NCBI RefSeq assembly: GCF_003600895.1 | Contig: NZ_QYRP01000002.1 | Span: 682,001-746,000, forward strand | Direction of reading: 5' to 3' | Source of the DNA: Nocardioides cavernaquae | GTDB lineage: Bacteria; Actinomycetota; Actinomycetes; Propionibacteriales; Nocardioidaceae | DNA length: 64,000 nt | Position numbers and translations under genes: made by a program | Part shown: piece after piece, positions 27,226 through 36,930 of the stretch | Layout of the letters: each line of letters opens with the position of its first letter | Numbering within the stretch: the stretch's first letter is position 1 | The notes under the pieces: model-generated | What the model saw: only the letters and a program-made list of their open reading frames with translations | Database searches by the model: none | Told to the model about the DNA's origin: nothing

Positions 27226-27687
27226 TCAGGGCGTGACGGTGACCGTCACGGTGCTCAGCCCCGGAGCGCCCAGGTAGGTGAAGGAGAAGTTCGCGGGCGC
27301 CAGAGCACAGGCCCCGATCGCCTTCACGTAGGTGAAGGTGTTGGTGAGGCCCACCCGCACCGGGCCGGTCCACCCACTGATACTGGGTCCAGTCAGCGAG
27401 AAGGAGAGGCCGCCGACCGCAAGGGTGAGCGTTGCATTGCCAGCCTTGCCGGCGTTGGTCACCGAATATGTGCCCGTCGCGGTGGTGGTCGTCAGCCCCG
27501 TCTTCACCGTCGAGCCCGTCGCTGTGAAGTCGGCTGGGGCGGTGGTCGCGGCGGAACACGTGGCCGCGCTGGCATCGACCGCCGTGGCGAACTGGATCGC
27601 GGGCACTGCCCAGGCGGCGTGGGCGGCGGTGTGTACGACGGCGCGGCGCCCGAGGCGCGCGCCTGACTGCTTGACCTGCTCGGTCAT
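27226..27687 (-). CDS. Small secreted protein with Tat-like leader, paralogue 2
   Basis: ATG 27687, with AGGGAG upstream, gives 153 residues. The leader has LGRRAVVHTAAHAAWAVPA and ends near ASAATC, matching paralogue 1 at most positions. The mature part has two cysteines, a TGTYSVTNAG segment and an FSFTYLG strand near the end, so both proteins probably share one disulfide-closed Ig-like fold. It lies upstream of paralogue 1 and downstream of the PqqD-like and HprK-like genes, all on the minus strand. Function is unknown. Confidence 0.75.
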   Translation of the reverse strand: MTEQVKQSGARLGRRAVVHTAAHAAWAVPAIQFATAVDASAATCSAATTAPADFTATGSTVKTGLTTTTATGTYSVTNAGKAGNATLTLAVGGLSFSLTGPSISGWTGPVRVGLTNTFTYVKAIGACALAPANFSFTYLGAPGLSTVTVTVTP

Positions 27688-27819
27688 CGGGAGCTCCCTC
27701 TGCTCAGCGAAACCGGGGCCCCTCAGCCCCGACTCCGAGAACACTAGACGGAATCCCCGCCATGTCTGGACACTTGACCAGATTGGATACCTTCAAATCC
27801 CAAGCCGCGCCTCCGGGCA

Positions 27820-28074
27820 CTAACCCCGCTCGACCAGTCCGGCCGACTCCAGCTCGCTGACCAGTGAAAACACCGCTCCATCGGGGTCAGGGGCCGCCCC
27901 GAACAGCGCCTCGAGCGCCACCCGAAGATCCGCGCCACTGGTCCAGACCGGTCCGAGCGACGAGAGCGCCGCGGACGCCAGCGGCGACAACAGGACTGCC
28001 CGCTCCTCGAGCAGCACGACGGTCTCGCCGTCACGCGTCAGCTCGTCGAGCACCGGCAACCGGCGGACCCTCAT
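27820..28074 (-). CDS. PqqD-like small protein (first copy)
   Basis: An 84-residue protein of the PqqD type. It has a short beta hairpin with ETVVLLEERAVLLSPLASAAL, then two helices ending ELESAGLVERG, the usual end of this family. PqqD-like domains serve as peptide-recognition (RRE) modules in RiPP pathways and also occur in HprK-related systems of exopolysaccharide loci. Its ATG overlaps the stop of the HprK-like gene (ATGA), so the two are probably made together. Confidence 0.8.
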   Translation of the reverse strand: MRVRRLPVLDELTRDGETVVLLEERAVLLSPLASAALSSLGPVWTSGADLRVALEALFGAAPDPDGAVFSLVSELESAGLVERG

Positions 28075-28925
28075 CGCCCCTCCAGCATCCCGGCGACGAG
28101 CGGCGCCAGCGACGACGCCTCGGCGTACGAGACCTCGACAGCGCCGCCGACTCCGTCCACCACGTCAGCCATGAAGGACAACGGGGACGCCATCCGCGCC
28201 AGGTACGACGACTGCTCGGCGAGGCGGACCAGCGCCTCGAGGGTCCGCATGGGTCGCGCCACGGGCTCGGCGTACGCGGCGGAGTCGGCGGGTCGGCGCA
28301 GCAGCACGATCGCGCCCAGCCGGACCGCCGCAGGAGCCGGGAGCAGCCCGAGCGCGGCCGGCGAGACCTGCTGCTTCCACGGCGAGGTGGGAACGATGAG
28401 CGAGAGCGGCTTCGGATAGGGCTCGATGCGGCCGGAGCGCGAGACCGCAGTGGTCTCGTCGGTCGCGTAACCGAGCGAGCGTGCCAGCACGCGCGCGGCT
28501 GTGGTCTTGCCCGTGCCGGACGGCCCGACCAGGGCGACCGCCGCACCCGAGGGCGCCACGAGGCAGGCCGCGTGCAGCATCCAGAACTCGCCGGCAGACG
28601 CATCGATGGCGGCCATCGTCACGTGCTGCGAGAGCAGGTGGAGCGCTTCCTCGACGGTGGATGCCGCGCAGTCGCCTCGCGCCCTGCCAGCCGCGACGAC
28701 CTCCGGCGCGGAGTCGATCACGACACGTACGACCACCGGCTTCCCCGAAATCCCGGCGGCCTGTGGGGACCCTGACCTACGCTCGCACCACGCCCAGGGC
28801 TCGACCATCGCGTCGCACAGTTCGGGAGCGCGGTCCCCGGAGACGGTCACGTCGATGGGGACGCCCAGGGCGATCAGACGGACCAGAAGGGATCCGGACC
28901 ACGTGGGGTCCGGCATCAGTTCCAT
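28071..28925 (-). CDS. HPr-kinase-related P-loop protein
   Basis: ATG 28925 gives about 284 residues; a TATGCT hexamer 6 nt upstream supports this start. The central P-loop is GPSGTGKTTAARVLA, preceded by a His-containing strand (LHAACLV) and followed by YATDETTAV, the pattern of HPr kinase-related proteins (HprK_rel_A type). True HPr kinase would be linked to PTS genes, none of which are here. The setting with PqqD-like proteins and an NTP_transf_5 enzyme matches uncharacterised HprK-related modules. In paeninodin-type lasso peptide clusters a homologue phosphorylates a serine. The substrate here is unknown. Confidence 0.8.
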   Translation of the reverse strand: MELMPDPTWSGSLLVRLIALGVPIDVTVSGDRAPELCDAMVEPWAWCERRSGSPQAAGISGKPVVVRVVIDSAPEVVAAGRARGDCAASTVEEALHLLSQHVTMAAIDASAGEFWMLHAACLVAPSGAAVALVGPSGTGKTTAARVLARSLGYATDETTAVSRSGRIEPYPKPLSLIVPTSPWKQQVSPAALGLLPAPAAVRLGAIVLLRRPADSAAYAEPVARPMRTLEALVRLAEQSSYLARMASPLSFMADVVDGVGGAVEVSYAEASSLAPLVAGMLEGR

Positions 28926-28931
28926 GCGCGC

Positions 28932-28937
28932 AGCATA
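28932..28937 (-). promoter_or_regulatory. -10 element, probable leaderless start of the HprK-like gene
   Basis: TATGCT on the minus strand ends 6 nt before the ATG. Its position is stated to within one base. It lies in the ~60-bp gap to the divergent Wzz/BY-kinase gene. Confidence 0.4.
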
Positions 28938-28987
28938 GGGACCGCCGCCTGGGACCGCCGGCAATCCGGACAGCAATGGAGACCTAC

Positions 28988-30472
28988 GTGGAGATCAGCG
29001 ACTACCTGCGGGCACTCCGCAACCACTGGGCCGGCGCGATGGCGCTGACCATCCTGGTGGGTGCCGCCGCGTTCGGCTTCAGTCTGCTGCAGCCAAAGGT
29101 GTACGCCGCGAATGCGAACGGCTTCGTCGGCACGGGCTCCAGCGAGAACGGTGCGCTCGGATCGGTCAACGACCAGCTGGCCAAGTCGCGCGCGACGTCG
29201 TACGTCGACATCGCGAAGAGCCGCGCGACCGCGCAGGACGTGATCGACGACCTCGGCCTGGACGCGAGCCCCTCGGGGCTCGTCGGCCGCATCGACGTGC
29301 AGCAGCCGCTCGACACCGTCAGCCTCCACATCACGGCACGCGCCTCCACCCCGCGCGAGGCCCAGGAACTCGCCGACGCCTGGGTCCGCGCACTCGCCCT
29401 CCAGGTGCGGGAGATCGAGTCGCCGAACACCGACAAGGTCCCCGACGGGACCCCCCGCGTGATCCCCGTCGAGTCGGCCGAGCTCCCGACCAGCCCCGTG
29501 TCCCCGCGCACCGATCGCAACACCGCCCTCGGGCTGGTGCTCGGCGCCCTGCTCGGTCTCGGGTACGCCGTGCTGCGCAGCACGCTCGACCGGCGCCTCC
29601 GCACGGCATCCGACGTGGAGTCGCGTTTCCCGGTGCCCGTGGTCGGCTCGATCCCCACCTCGACCGCCCTGCGCAACCGCGACACGACCGACCCGACCCG
29701 CACCTCCTACGGCCACGAGGACCCCTCGGCCGGCGAGGCGTTCCGCAAGCTGCGCACGAACCTGGTCTACATGGACGTCGACAGCCCGCCGCGCGTGCTG
29801 GTCGTGACCAGCCCGAAGCCCGGCGACGGCAAGTCCACCGTGGCCGCGAACATCGCCATGACGCTGGAGACCTCCGGCCAGAAGGTCGTCCTCATCGACG
29901 CCGACCTCCGTCGTCCCACGGTCGCCGACGCGTTCGGGCTCGACCCGGCTGTCGGCCTCACGAGCGTCCTGTCCGGCCAGGTGCCGATCTCCCTGGCCCT
30001 GCGGGAGGTCCCGGACCGCTCCAACCTGCGGGTGCTGACCGCGGGTCCGCTGCCTCCCAACCCGAGCGAGCTGCTCGGCTCCAAGGCGATGGGCGCGCTC
30101 ATCCGGTCACTCGCGGAGGGACCAGAGGGCGGCTACGTCATCATCGACGCCCCTCCGCTGCTGCCGGTCACGGACGCGGCCATCCTCTCGACCTCAGCCG
30201 ACGGCGCCTTCGTCGTGGTGTCGGCCGGCAAGACCCTCGACACCGAGCTCGCCTCGGCGCTGGGGTCGCTCGAGTCCGTCGGCGCACGCACCCTGGGAGT
30301 CGTGATCAACCGCACCGCTGCACCCGGTCGCGGCTACGGGTACTACGGCTACTACGCGGCAGTTGGCGACAAGGCCGGTGCCAAGGGCGCCGCGAAGGCC
30401 AGGACGAACGTCGCGGCGGAGGCCGGGGCAGCTGAAGGGAAGCGGGCCGGTGCCCGACGTGCCGGACGCTGA
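28988..30472 (+). CDS. Wzz-type chain-length regulator fused to BY-kinase
   Basis: GTG 28988 gives 494 residues. This start is preferred over ATG 28976 because GGAG lies 7 nt upstream and the protein then begins like its paralogue at 59122 (xxxxDYLRxLRxHW). A Wzz domain with two membrane helices (about 16-36 and 170-190) is followed by a bacterial tyrosine kinase domain: Walker A PKPGDGKST, Walker A' VVLIDADLRRP and Walker B VIIDAPPLLPVTDA. The tail carries YGYYGYY, the likely autophosphorylation cluster. Such proteins control chain length and export of exopolysaccharide. It is divergent from the HprK-like gene and overlaps the next PqqD-like gene. Confidence 0.92.
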   Translation: MEISDYLRALRNHWAGAMALTILVGAAAFGFSLLQPKVYAANANGFVGTGSSENGALGSVNDQLAKSRATSYVDIAKSRATAQDVIDDLGLDASPSGLVGRIDVQQPLDTVSLHITARASTPREAQELADAWVRALALQVREIESPNTDKVPDGTPRVIPVESAELPTSPVSPRTDRNTALGLVLGALLGLGYAVLRSTLDRRLRTASDVESRFPVPVVGSIPTSTALRNRDTTDPTRTSYGHEDPSAGEAFRKLRTNLVYMDVDSPPRVLVVTSPKPGDGKSTVAANIAMTLETSGQKVVLIDADLRRPTVADAFGLDPAVGLTSVLSGQVPISLALREVPDRSNLRVLTAGPLPPNPSELLGSKAMGALIRSLAEGPEGGYVIIDAPPLLPVTDAAILSTSADGAFVVVSAGKTLDTELASALGSLESVGARTLGVVINRTAAPGRGYGYYGYYAAVGDKAGAKGAAKARTNVAAEAGAAEGKRAGARRAGR

Positions 30473-30737
30473 CCCCAGCGGGGCCCGCTGGGAGGCCGTC
30501 CCCGGTCTTGCCCAGGTGGCCTCGGAGGGCCGCGTTGTCATCCTCGACCCCTCTCGTCCCGCCCAGCCACCCGTGATCCTCGAGCACGCGGCGGCGGCGA
30601 TCTGGACTGCGCTCGCGACCCATCCGGTGTTGGCCGACCTCATCTCGGAGCTCCGGCCCGTCGCCATCCCGGGTGACCAGGTAGCCGGCTTCCTCGCCGC
30701 GCTCGAGGACGCCGGCCTCGTCCGTCGTACGCAGTAG
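30450..30737 (+). CDS. PqqD-like small protein (second copy)
   Basis: GTG 30450 gives 95 residues and overlaps the BY-kinase end by 23 bases; AAGGGAAG lies upstream. The sequence contains [18 protein letters not shown] and ends [15 protein letters not shown], the PqqD pattern seen also at 27820. The overlap implies co-expression with the BY-kinase and ties this module to polysaccharide export. Its role as a recognition domain is inferred from family. Confidence 0.75.
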   Translation: MPDVPDADPSGARWEAVPGLAQVASEGRVVILDPSRPAQPPVILEHAAAAIWTALATHPVLADLISELRPVAIPGDQVAGFLAALEDAGLVRRTQ

Positions 30738-30811
30738 GCCGGACGGGGCCGGGCACCGAGGCACTCGGCCGTCGACCTGGTGGCAGCGGCACGCCTCCCC
30801 GACATCCGCCG

Positions 30812-30817
30812 TAGACT
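30812..30817 (+). promoter_or_regulatory. -10 element of ppnP, probable leaderless start
   Basis: TAGACT ends 8 nt before GTG 30826, leaving no room for a ribosome-binding site. Confidence 0.45.
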
Positions 30818-30825
30818 CACCGTCC

Positions 30826-31137
30826 GTGAACCAGTTCGACAACGTCTCCGTGATCAAGCAGGCCAACGTCTACTTCGACGGCAAGTGCGTCAGCCACACC
30901 GTGGTTTTCCCTGACGGCACGCGCAAGTCGATCGGCGTGATCCTCCCGTCGCACCTGGTGTTCACCACCGGTGCGCCCGAGGTGATGGAGATCAGCAGTG
31001 GCCGCTGCAAGGTGCGCCTGGCCGGCGAGACCGACTGGACCGAATACACCGCGGGCCAGAGCTTCGACGTCCCGGGCGACTCGTCGTTCGACATCGAGGC
31101 GCTCGAGACCCTCGACTACGTCTGCCACTTCGGCTGA
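30826..31137 (+). CDS. ppnP: Pyrimidine/purine nucleoside phosphorylase
   Basis: A 103-residue single-domain cupin matching PpnP (formerly YaiE, DUF1255) over its whole length: [32 protein letters not shown] and [14 protein letters not shown]. The enzyme splits nucleosides with phosphate to give free base and ribose 1-phosphate. It has its own -10 element and is not obviously linked to its neighbours. Confidence 0.93.
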   Translation: MNQFDNVSVIKQANVYFDGKCVSHTVVFPDGTRKSIGVILPSHLVFTTGAPEVMEISSGRCKVRLAGETDWTEYTAGQSFDVPGDSSFDIEALETLDYVCHFG

Positions 31138-31143
31138 GCCGAC

Positions 31144-31458
31144 CTAGGCGCCGGGCGACTCGTCGGCACCTGGTTCGGCAGGCTGGTCAGGACTGACCCG
31201 CGGACGCGGGCCGGGGCGGCGGCGTACCCGGGCCAACTGGTCACGCCAGGTCGGGAACTCCTCGTCGCCGACGCCCAGCACGGAGAGCAGGTCGGCCAGC
31301 ACGCGCGGCTGCGTCAGCGACGGCAGATGGCGGCCGCTGAAGTAGCCACCGAGCGTGCCCGACGGGATGCCCGTGCGGCGCGAGACCTCGCGAACGGTGA
31401 GCCCGGCACGCCGCCTCAACGCAGTGAGTGCGAGCGAGAAGTCGTCCGCTGTCTGCAC
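31144..31458 (-). CDS. XRE-type helix-turn-helix protein
   Basis: A 104-residue protein with an XRE HTH at about 7-62: ALTALRRRAGLTVREVSRRTG, then IPSGTLGGYFSGRHLPS. The C-terminal 40 residues are Pro/Arg-rich and look disordered. The start is GTG with GGAGGG upstream. It faces ppnP tail to tail and is 206 bp upstream of the end of rmlA. Its target is unknown. Confidence 0.8.
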   Translation of the reverse strand: MQTADDFSLALTALRRRAGLTVREVSRRTGIPSGTLGGYFSGRHLPSLTQPRVLADLLSVLGVGDEEFPTWRDQLARVRRRPGPRPRVSPDQPAEPGADESPGA

Positions 31459-31664
31459 GCGACAACCCTCCGCTCTGCACAGGTACGGCAGCTCGCCGGC
31501 CAGGATCGGGGGATTCCGGGCCGGCGAGCGCCCTCGGCGATTGGGGATCAGCCCGAGGAGTGGTGAACACTCAGACGGAGGGTTTCACCTCGTTCCGTGC
31601 CGTGCAGGGTTTTCCCGATTTCCCGTACAAATCGGCATAGACCAGGCAGAGGGCGTGGCCGGCC

Positions 31665-32528
31665 TCAGTCGTCGAGCAGACCCAGCAGGTAGGCGCCGTA
31701 GCCGCTCTTCACCAGCGGCGCAGCGCGCTCCGCGAGCTCCTCGTCGGAGAGGAAGCCCTGGCGCCAGGCGACTTCCTCCGGCGAGCCGATCTTCATGCCT
31801 TGGCGTCCCTCGAGGGTGCGGACGAAGTTGGAGGCGTCGTTGAGCGAGTCGAACGTGCCGGTGTCGAGCCACGCGGTCCCGCGCGGCAGCACCTCGACCT
31901 GGAGCGTGCCCGCCTCGAGGTAGATGCGGTTCAGGTCGGTGATCTCGAGCTCGCCACGCGCCGAAGGCTTCAGGTCACGCGCCAGGCCGACCACGTCGTT
32001 GTCGTAGAAGTAGAGACCGGGGACCGCGTAGTGCGACTTCGGCTTCTCGGGCTTCTCCTCGAGCGAGATCGCGATGTTGTTGTCGTCGAACTCCACGACG
32101 CCGTACGCCGTGGGGTCGGCCACGCGGTAGCCGAAGATCGCCGCGCCCTCCAGGTCGGAGTACCGGTGCAGCTGGTTGCCGAGGCCGGGGCCGTAGAAGA
32201 TGTTGTCGCCGAGCACCAGCGAGACCTTGTCGTCGCCGATGTGGTCGGCGCCGATCGTGAAGGCCTGGGCCAGGCCGTCGGGCGAGGGCTGCTCGGCGTA
32301 CGTGATCGAGATGCCGAACTGGGAGCCGTCACCGAGCAGGCGGTGGAACTGCTCCGCGTCGTGGGGCGTCGTGATGATCAGGACGTCCCGGATGCCGGCC
32401 AGGATCAGCGTCGACAGCGGGTAGTAGATCATCGGCTTGTCGTAGACGGGCACCAGCTGCTTGCTGATGCCGTGCGTGATCGGGTGCAGACGCGAGCCGG
32501 TGCCACCGGCGAGGATGATCCCCTTCAT
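31665..32528 (-). CDS. rmlA: Glucose-1-phosphate thymidylyltransferase
   Basis: A 287-residue enzyme that makes dTDP-glucose from dTTP and glucose 1-phosphate, the first step to dTDP-L-rhamnose. [18 protein letters not shown] is the nucleotide-binding signature; [29 protein letters not shown] and VLGDNIFYG are RmlA hallmarks. Its length is typical. It is divergent from rmlB across a 121-bp gap, and both genes appear leaderless. Confidence 0.97.
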   Translation of the reverse strand: MKGIILAGGTGSRLHPITHGISKQLVPVYDKPMIYYPLSTLILAGIRDVLIITTPHDAEQFHRLLGDGSQFGISITYAEQPSPDGLAQAFTIGADHIGDDKVSLVLGDNIFYGPGLGNQLHRYSDLEGAAIFGYRVADPTAYGVVEFDDNNIAISLEEKPEKPKSHYAVPGLYFYDNDVVGLARDLKPSARGELEITDLNRIYLEAGTLQVEVLPRGTAWLDTGTFDSLNDASNFVRTLEGRQGMKIGSPEEVAWRQGFLSDEELAERAAPLVKSGYGAYLLGLLDD

Positions 32529-32535
32529 TCGTGCG

Positions 32536-32541
32536 AGCCTA
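32536..32541 (-). promoter_or_regulatory. -10 element of rmlA, probable leaderless start
   Basis: TAGGCT on the minus strand ends 7 nt before the ATG at 32528. Confidence 0.45.
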
Positions 32542-32637
32542 GGAGTTCCGCGGCGGTCTGTCAGTTCATGACCAGACCTGCACTGTGATCCGCCCCACCG
32601 CCACCGGACATCCCGGACCCGCGGCGTCTGTGTTCCC

Positions 32638-33648
<1,011 letters not shown>

Positions 33649-33655
33649 TCACCCG

Positions 33656-35056
33656 GTGGCTGAGCTGAGCATCGACACCACGCCCATCCCGGGACTGCTC
33701 GTCGTCCACCTGCCGGTGCACGGTGACGCCCGTGGCTGGTTCAAGGAGAACTGGCAGCGCGCGAAGATGACCGCGCTCGGGCTCCCGGACTTCGGCCCCG
33801 TGCAGAACAACATGTCCTTCAACGCCGCTCGCGGCGCGACGCGCGGCATCCACACGGAGCCGTGGGACAAGTTCGTCTCCGTGGCGGCCGGCCGCGTCTT
33901 CGCGGCGTGGGTAGACATGCGCGTGGGTGACACCTTCGGCAACACCTTCTCCGTCGAGATCGACGAGTCCGTGGCCGTCTTCGTGCCGCGCGGCGTCGGC
34001 AACTCCTACCAGGCGCTGGCTGACGGCACCGTCTACTCCTACCTGGTCAACGACCACTGGAGCCCGGGCCCGACCTATCCGGCGCTCAACCTGGCCGACG
34101 AGACCGCCGCCATCCCGTGGCCGATCCCGTTGGACTCCGACGAGGTCGAGATCTCGGACAAGGACAAGGCCAACCCGCGCCTCGCGGACGTCACCCCGAT
34201 GGAGCCCAAGAAGACCCTGATCATCGGCGCCAAGGGCCAGCTGGGCCGCGCCCTGCAGGCGGACTTCCCCGGCGCTGACCTGGTCGACCTCGACGAGCTC
34301 GACGTGTCGTCCGCGGCTGCTGTGGACGCGTGGCCCTGGCACGACTACCAGCTCGTCCTCAACGCCGCGGCATACACCGCGGTCGACGTGGCCGAGACCC
34401 CCGACGGCCGGAAGATCTGCTGGGCGGCCAACGCCGTCGCGCCGGCGCACCTGGCCCGCGTCGCCACCGAGCACCGGCTCACGCTCGTGCACGTCTCGAG
34501 CGACTACGTCTTCGACGGCACCGCCGAGCTGCACGCCGAGGACGAGGCGTTCTCGCCGCTGGGTGTCTACGGCCAGGCCAAGGCCGCCGGCGACATCGCG
34601 GTCGCGACCACGCCGAAGCACTACATCCTGCGCACCTCGTGGGTGATCGGCGACGGCAACAACTTCGTGAAGACGATGGCCCGCCTCGCCGACAACGGGG
34701 TCTCCCCCAGCGTCGTCGACGACCAGTTCGGCCGGCTCACCTTCACCAGCGAGCTCTCCCGCGCGACTCGCCACCTGGTCGACTCGGGCGCTCCCTTCGG
34801 CACCTACAACGTCACCAACTCGGGTGACGCGCAGTCGTGGGCCGAGATCGCGCGCGACGTCTTCGAACTCCGCGGCCGGGCCCGTGAGGATGTCGCGAGC
34901 ACCAGCACTGCGGCGTACTCAGCGGAGATCGAGTTCTTCTCGCCGCGCCCGACCCACAGCGCGCTCTCGCTCGAGAAGATCGAGGCCACCGGCTTCCTGC
35001 CGCTCAACGCGCAGACCGTGCTGAAGGAGTACGTCGCGACGCTGCCGTCTGCCTGA
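33656..35056 (+). CDS. rmlCD: Fused dTDP-4-keto-rhamnose 3,5-epimerase and reductase
   Basis: A 466-residue two-domain protein. Residues 1-~180 are RmlC-like (GDARGWFKENW, then RGIHTEPWDKFVSV with the catalytic His, and VPRGVGNSYQAL). Residues ~185-466 are RmlD-like (IGAKGQLGRAL, HVSSDYVFDGTA, and YGQAK with the catalytic Tyr and Lys). Together with rmlA and rmlB it completes dTDP-L-rhamnose synthesis in three genes. In many bacteria rmlC and rmlD are separate, so the fusion is notable but both domains look intact. It starts with GTG. Confidence 0.93.
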   Translation: MAELSIDTTPIPGLLVVHLPVHGDARGWFKENWQRAKMTALGLPDFGPVQNNMSFNAARGATRGIHTEPWDKFVSVAAGRVFAAWVDMRVGDTFGNTFSVEIDESVAVFVPRGVGNSYQALADGTVYSYLVNDHWSPGPTYPALNLADETAAIPWPIPLDSDEVEISDKDKANPRLADVTPMEPKKTLIIGAKGQLGRALQADFPGADLVDLDELDVSSAAAVDAWPWHDYQLVLNAAAYTAVDVAETPDGRKICWAANAVAPAHLARVATEHRLTLVHVSSDYVFDGTAELHAEDEAFSPLGVYGQAKAAGDIAVATTPKHYILRTSWVIGDGNNFVKTMARLADNGVSPSVVDDQFGRLTFTSELSRATRHLVDSGAPFGTYNVTNSGDAQSWAEIARDVFELRGRAREDVASTSTAAYSAEIEFFSPRPTHSALSLEKIEATGFLPLNAQTVLKEYVATLPSA

Positions 35057-35069
35057 CCCAACACCCCCG

Positions 35070-35143
35070 CGTGTAACGCGCAGTTCGGGCGACTACCGCC
35101 GTCCTCGGAGGGGGCAGAAGTCGCGCGAACTGCGCGTTACACG
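35070..35143. repeat. Long intergenic palindrome (repeat family, copy 1)
   Basis: Perfect 18-bp arms CGTGTAACGCGCAGTTCG (35070-35087) and its complement (35126-35143) enclose a second imperfect palindrome around GGCGACTACCGCC and its counterpart. It lies between the convergent ends of rmlCD and the adhesin remnant, where it could act as a bidirectional terminator. Related copies are found near 60577 and 61857. Confidence 0.8.
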
Positions 35144-35158
35144 GGGAGCAGGGTTGCC

Positions 35159-36930
35159 TCAGCGCACCTTGGCCGTCGCGGCGGTGGTCTTGACCACCGT
35201 CGTGTAGCCGGCGCGGATGTAGGTGATCGTCAGCGTGATCCGGCGGCCGCGGTCCCCGCGCACGAGCTTGTACGACGATGCGGTGGCCCGCGAGATCGCG
35301 GCACCGTTGCGCTTCCACTGGTACCTGACCGTGGTCGCGGCGGGTGACATCGTCGGCGGGCCGTACTTCAGGATCTTGCCGACTGCGGCGGTCCCGACGA
35401 TCCGGGGCGCGGTGCTGAAGGTGAAGGTGCCCGCGGCGACGGTGGTGGCGGCGGAGACTCCCGATGCCGTGCCGTAGCTCGCCTTGGTCGCGGTCACCCG
35501 CACGGAGAGCTTCTTCGCCGCGAGGGAGGCCGGGATGGCGTAGGTCTTCGCCGTGGCACCGCTGATCGCGACGCCGCCCGACAGCCACTGGTAGGCCAGC
35601 GCAGCATCGGCCTGGGACACCGTCGCGTTGGCGGTGACGGTCTTGCCGACCTTCACCGTGCCCGAAACCGTGACCGACACCGTCATCGCGCCGGGCTCAA
35701 CGGCAGCGGTCGGCGCGGAGGCGACCGTCTCGGTGACGTGACCGGGCTTGCTGGCCGTCACCTTGACCGTGATCGGCTCACCGAGGTCGGCGGACGTCAC
35801 CGCATAGGAAGCCGCGGTGGCGCCGTCGATCGGCGTCGTGCCGCGGAACCACTGCCGGGTGAAGCTCAGCCCGGTCTCGGTCCAGGTGCCGGTGTCGGAG
35901 GTCAGCGAGGACCCGACGGCTGCGCTTCCGGAGATGGCCGGGGCGACCGTGTTGTGCAGCGGCGCCGGAGCAACGGCGGCGGTCTCTTCCGAGATCGCCA
36001 CCCCTGAGGTCCAGCCGGTGCGCGCTGCGGTCGCCTCGACGGTGATCTTCTTGCCCACCTCCGCCGCGGTCAGCGTGTACGTCGAGGCGGTGGCGCCGGA
36101 GATCGCGACACCGTCGGCCAGCCAGCGGCGGGTGACGGTGACGGTCGCGGGCGACCAGGTCCCGTCGGTGACGCTCAGCGTCGAGCCGACGACGGCGTCT
36201 CCGGTGATGACGGGGGCCGCGGAGTTCGCGACCGTGCCGGCAGCGACCGCAGCAGTCGCCGCGGACGTCGCGGAGGCCGAGGACCAGCCGGTCTTCGATG
36301 CCTCCACCGTCACGGTGATGACCTCGCCGAGCAGCTCCTCACCGAGGACCAGCGTCGCCGCCGTCTCGCCCGGGAGGACGGAGCCGCCCGCCCGCCACTG
36401 GAAGGCAGTGGCGACCGAGGAAGGCTCCCACGTGCCGGCGGTGGCGGTCAGTGTGCCACCGACCGTCGCAGCTCCCGAGATGGTCGGGACCGCGGTGTTG
36501 GCGATCGGAGCACCCGTCACAGGAGCGGTCGGCTCCGAGGAGGCGACCCCGTCGGTGTGGTCGGGTGCCGATGCGGTGACCCGGGCGGACAGGGCCTTGC
36601 CCTGCTCGCCTGCCGTGACGACGTACGCCGCGTCGGTGGCGCCGGCGATCGGCACACCGTCAGCCAGCCACTGGAAGGCGGTGGTGACCGAGGCGGGATC
36701 CCACGTGCCGGCGGTGGCGGTCAGCGTGGAGCCCACCACGGGCGAACCCGTGACCACGGGGACGGCGGTGTTGGCGACGGCAACCGGCGTCGGGTCGACG
36801 ACAGCACCGAGGACCAGCGGCCCGTCGAGTGCGACGTTGCCCGTGCGGGTGGCGTCGATCGGCTGCGCGTCTGCAGCGTCCGCCGAGAGCGTCTTGTCGC
36901 CGTCGTACCAGCCCGTCTGGCCCACGCCAG
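35159..36930 (-). pseudogene. 5'-truncated Ig-like-repeat adhesin remnant
   Basis: About 590 residues contain six tandem repeats of ~85-90 residues. Each has a core of the type NTAxPxIxG, xVGSTLTAtaGTW, QWLADGVxIxGAT and Y, as in actinobacterial surface proteins with Ig-like repeats. The C-terminus ends naturally at 35159. At the other end the repeat-like sequence stops near 36.92 kb (last convincing segment GQTGWYDGDKTL), with no start codon, signal peptide or anchor. The frame stays open further, but only because it runs antisense to a plus-strand TPR fragment. The gene therefore seems to have lost its 5' part by a rearrangement. The repeat-bearing part itself is intact. Confidence 0.7.

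Noticed and set aside
25549..30737. Lasso peptide biosynthetic cluster
   Set aside because: HprK-like, PqqD-like and nucleotidyltransferase genes fit, but no asparagine-synthetase-like cyclase, no leader peptidase and no short precursor of lasso type were found.
25549..30737. Exosortase/PEP-CTERM system, in which HprK-related and PqqD-like proteins also occur
   Set aside because: No exosortase homologue and no C-terminal PEP-type sorting signal is visible on the secreted proteins.
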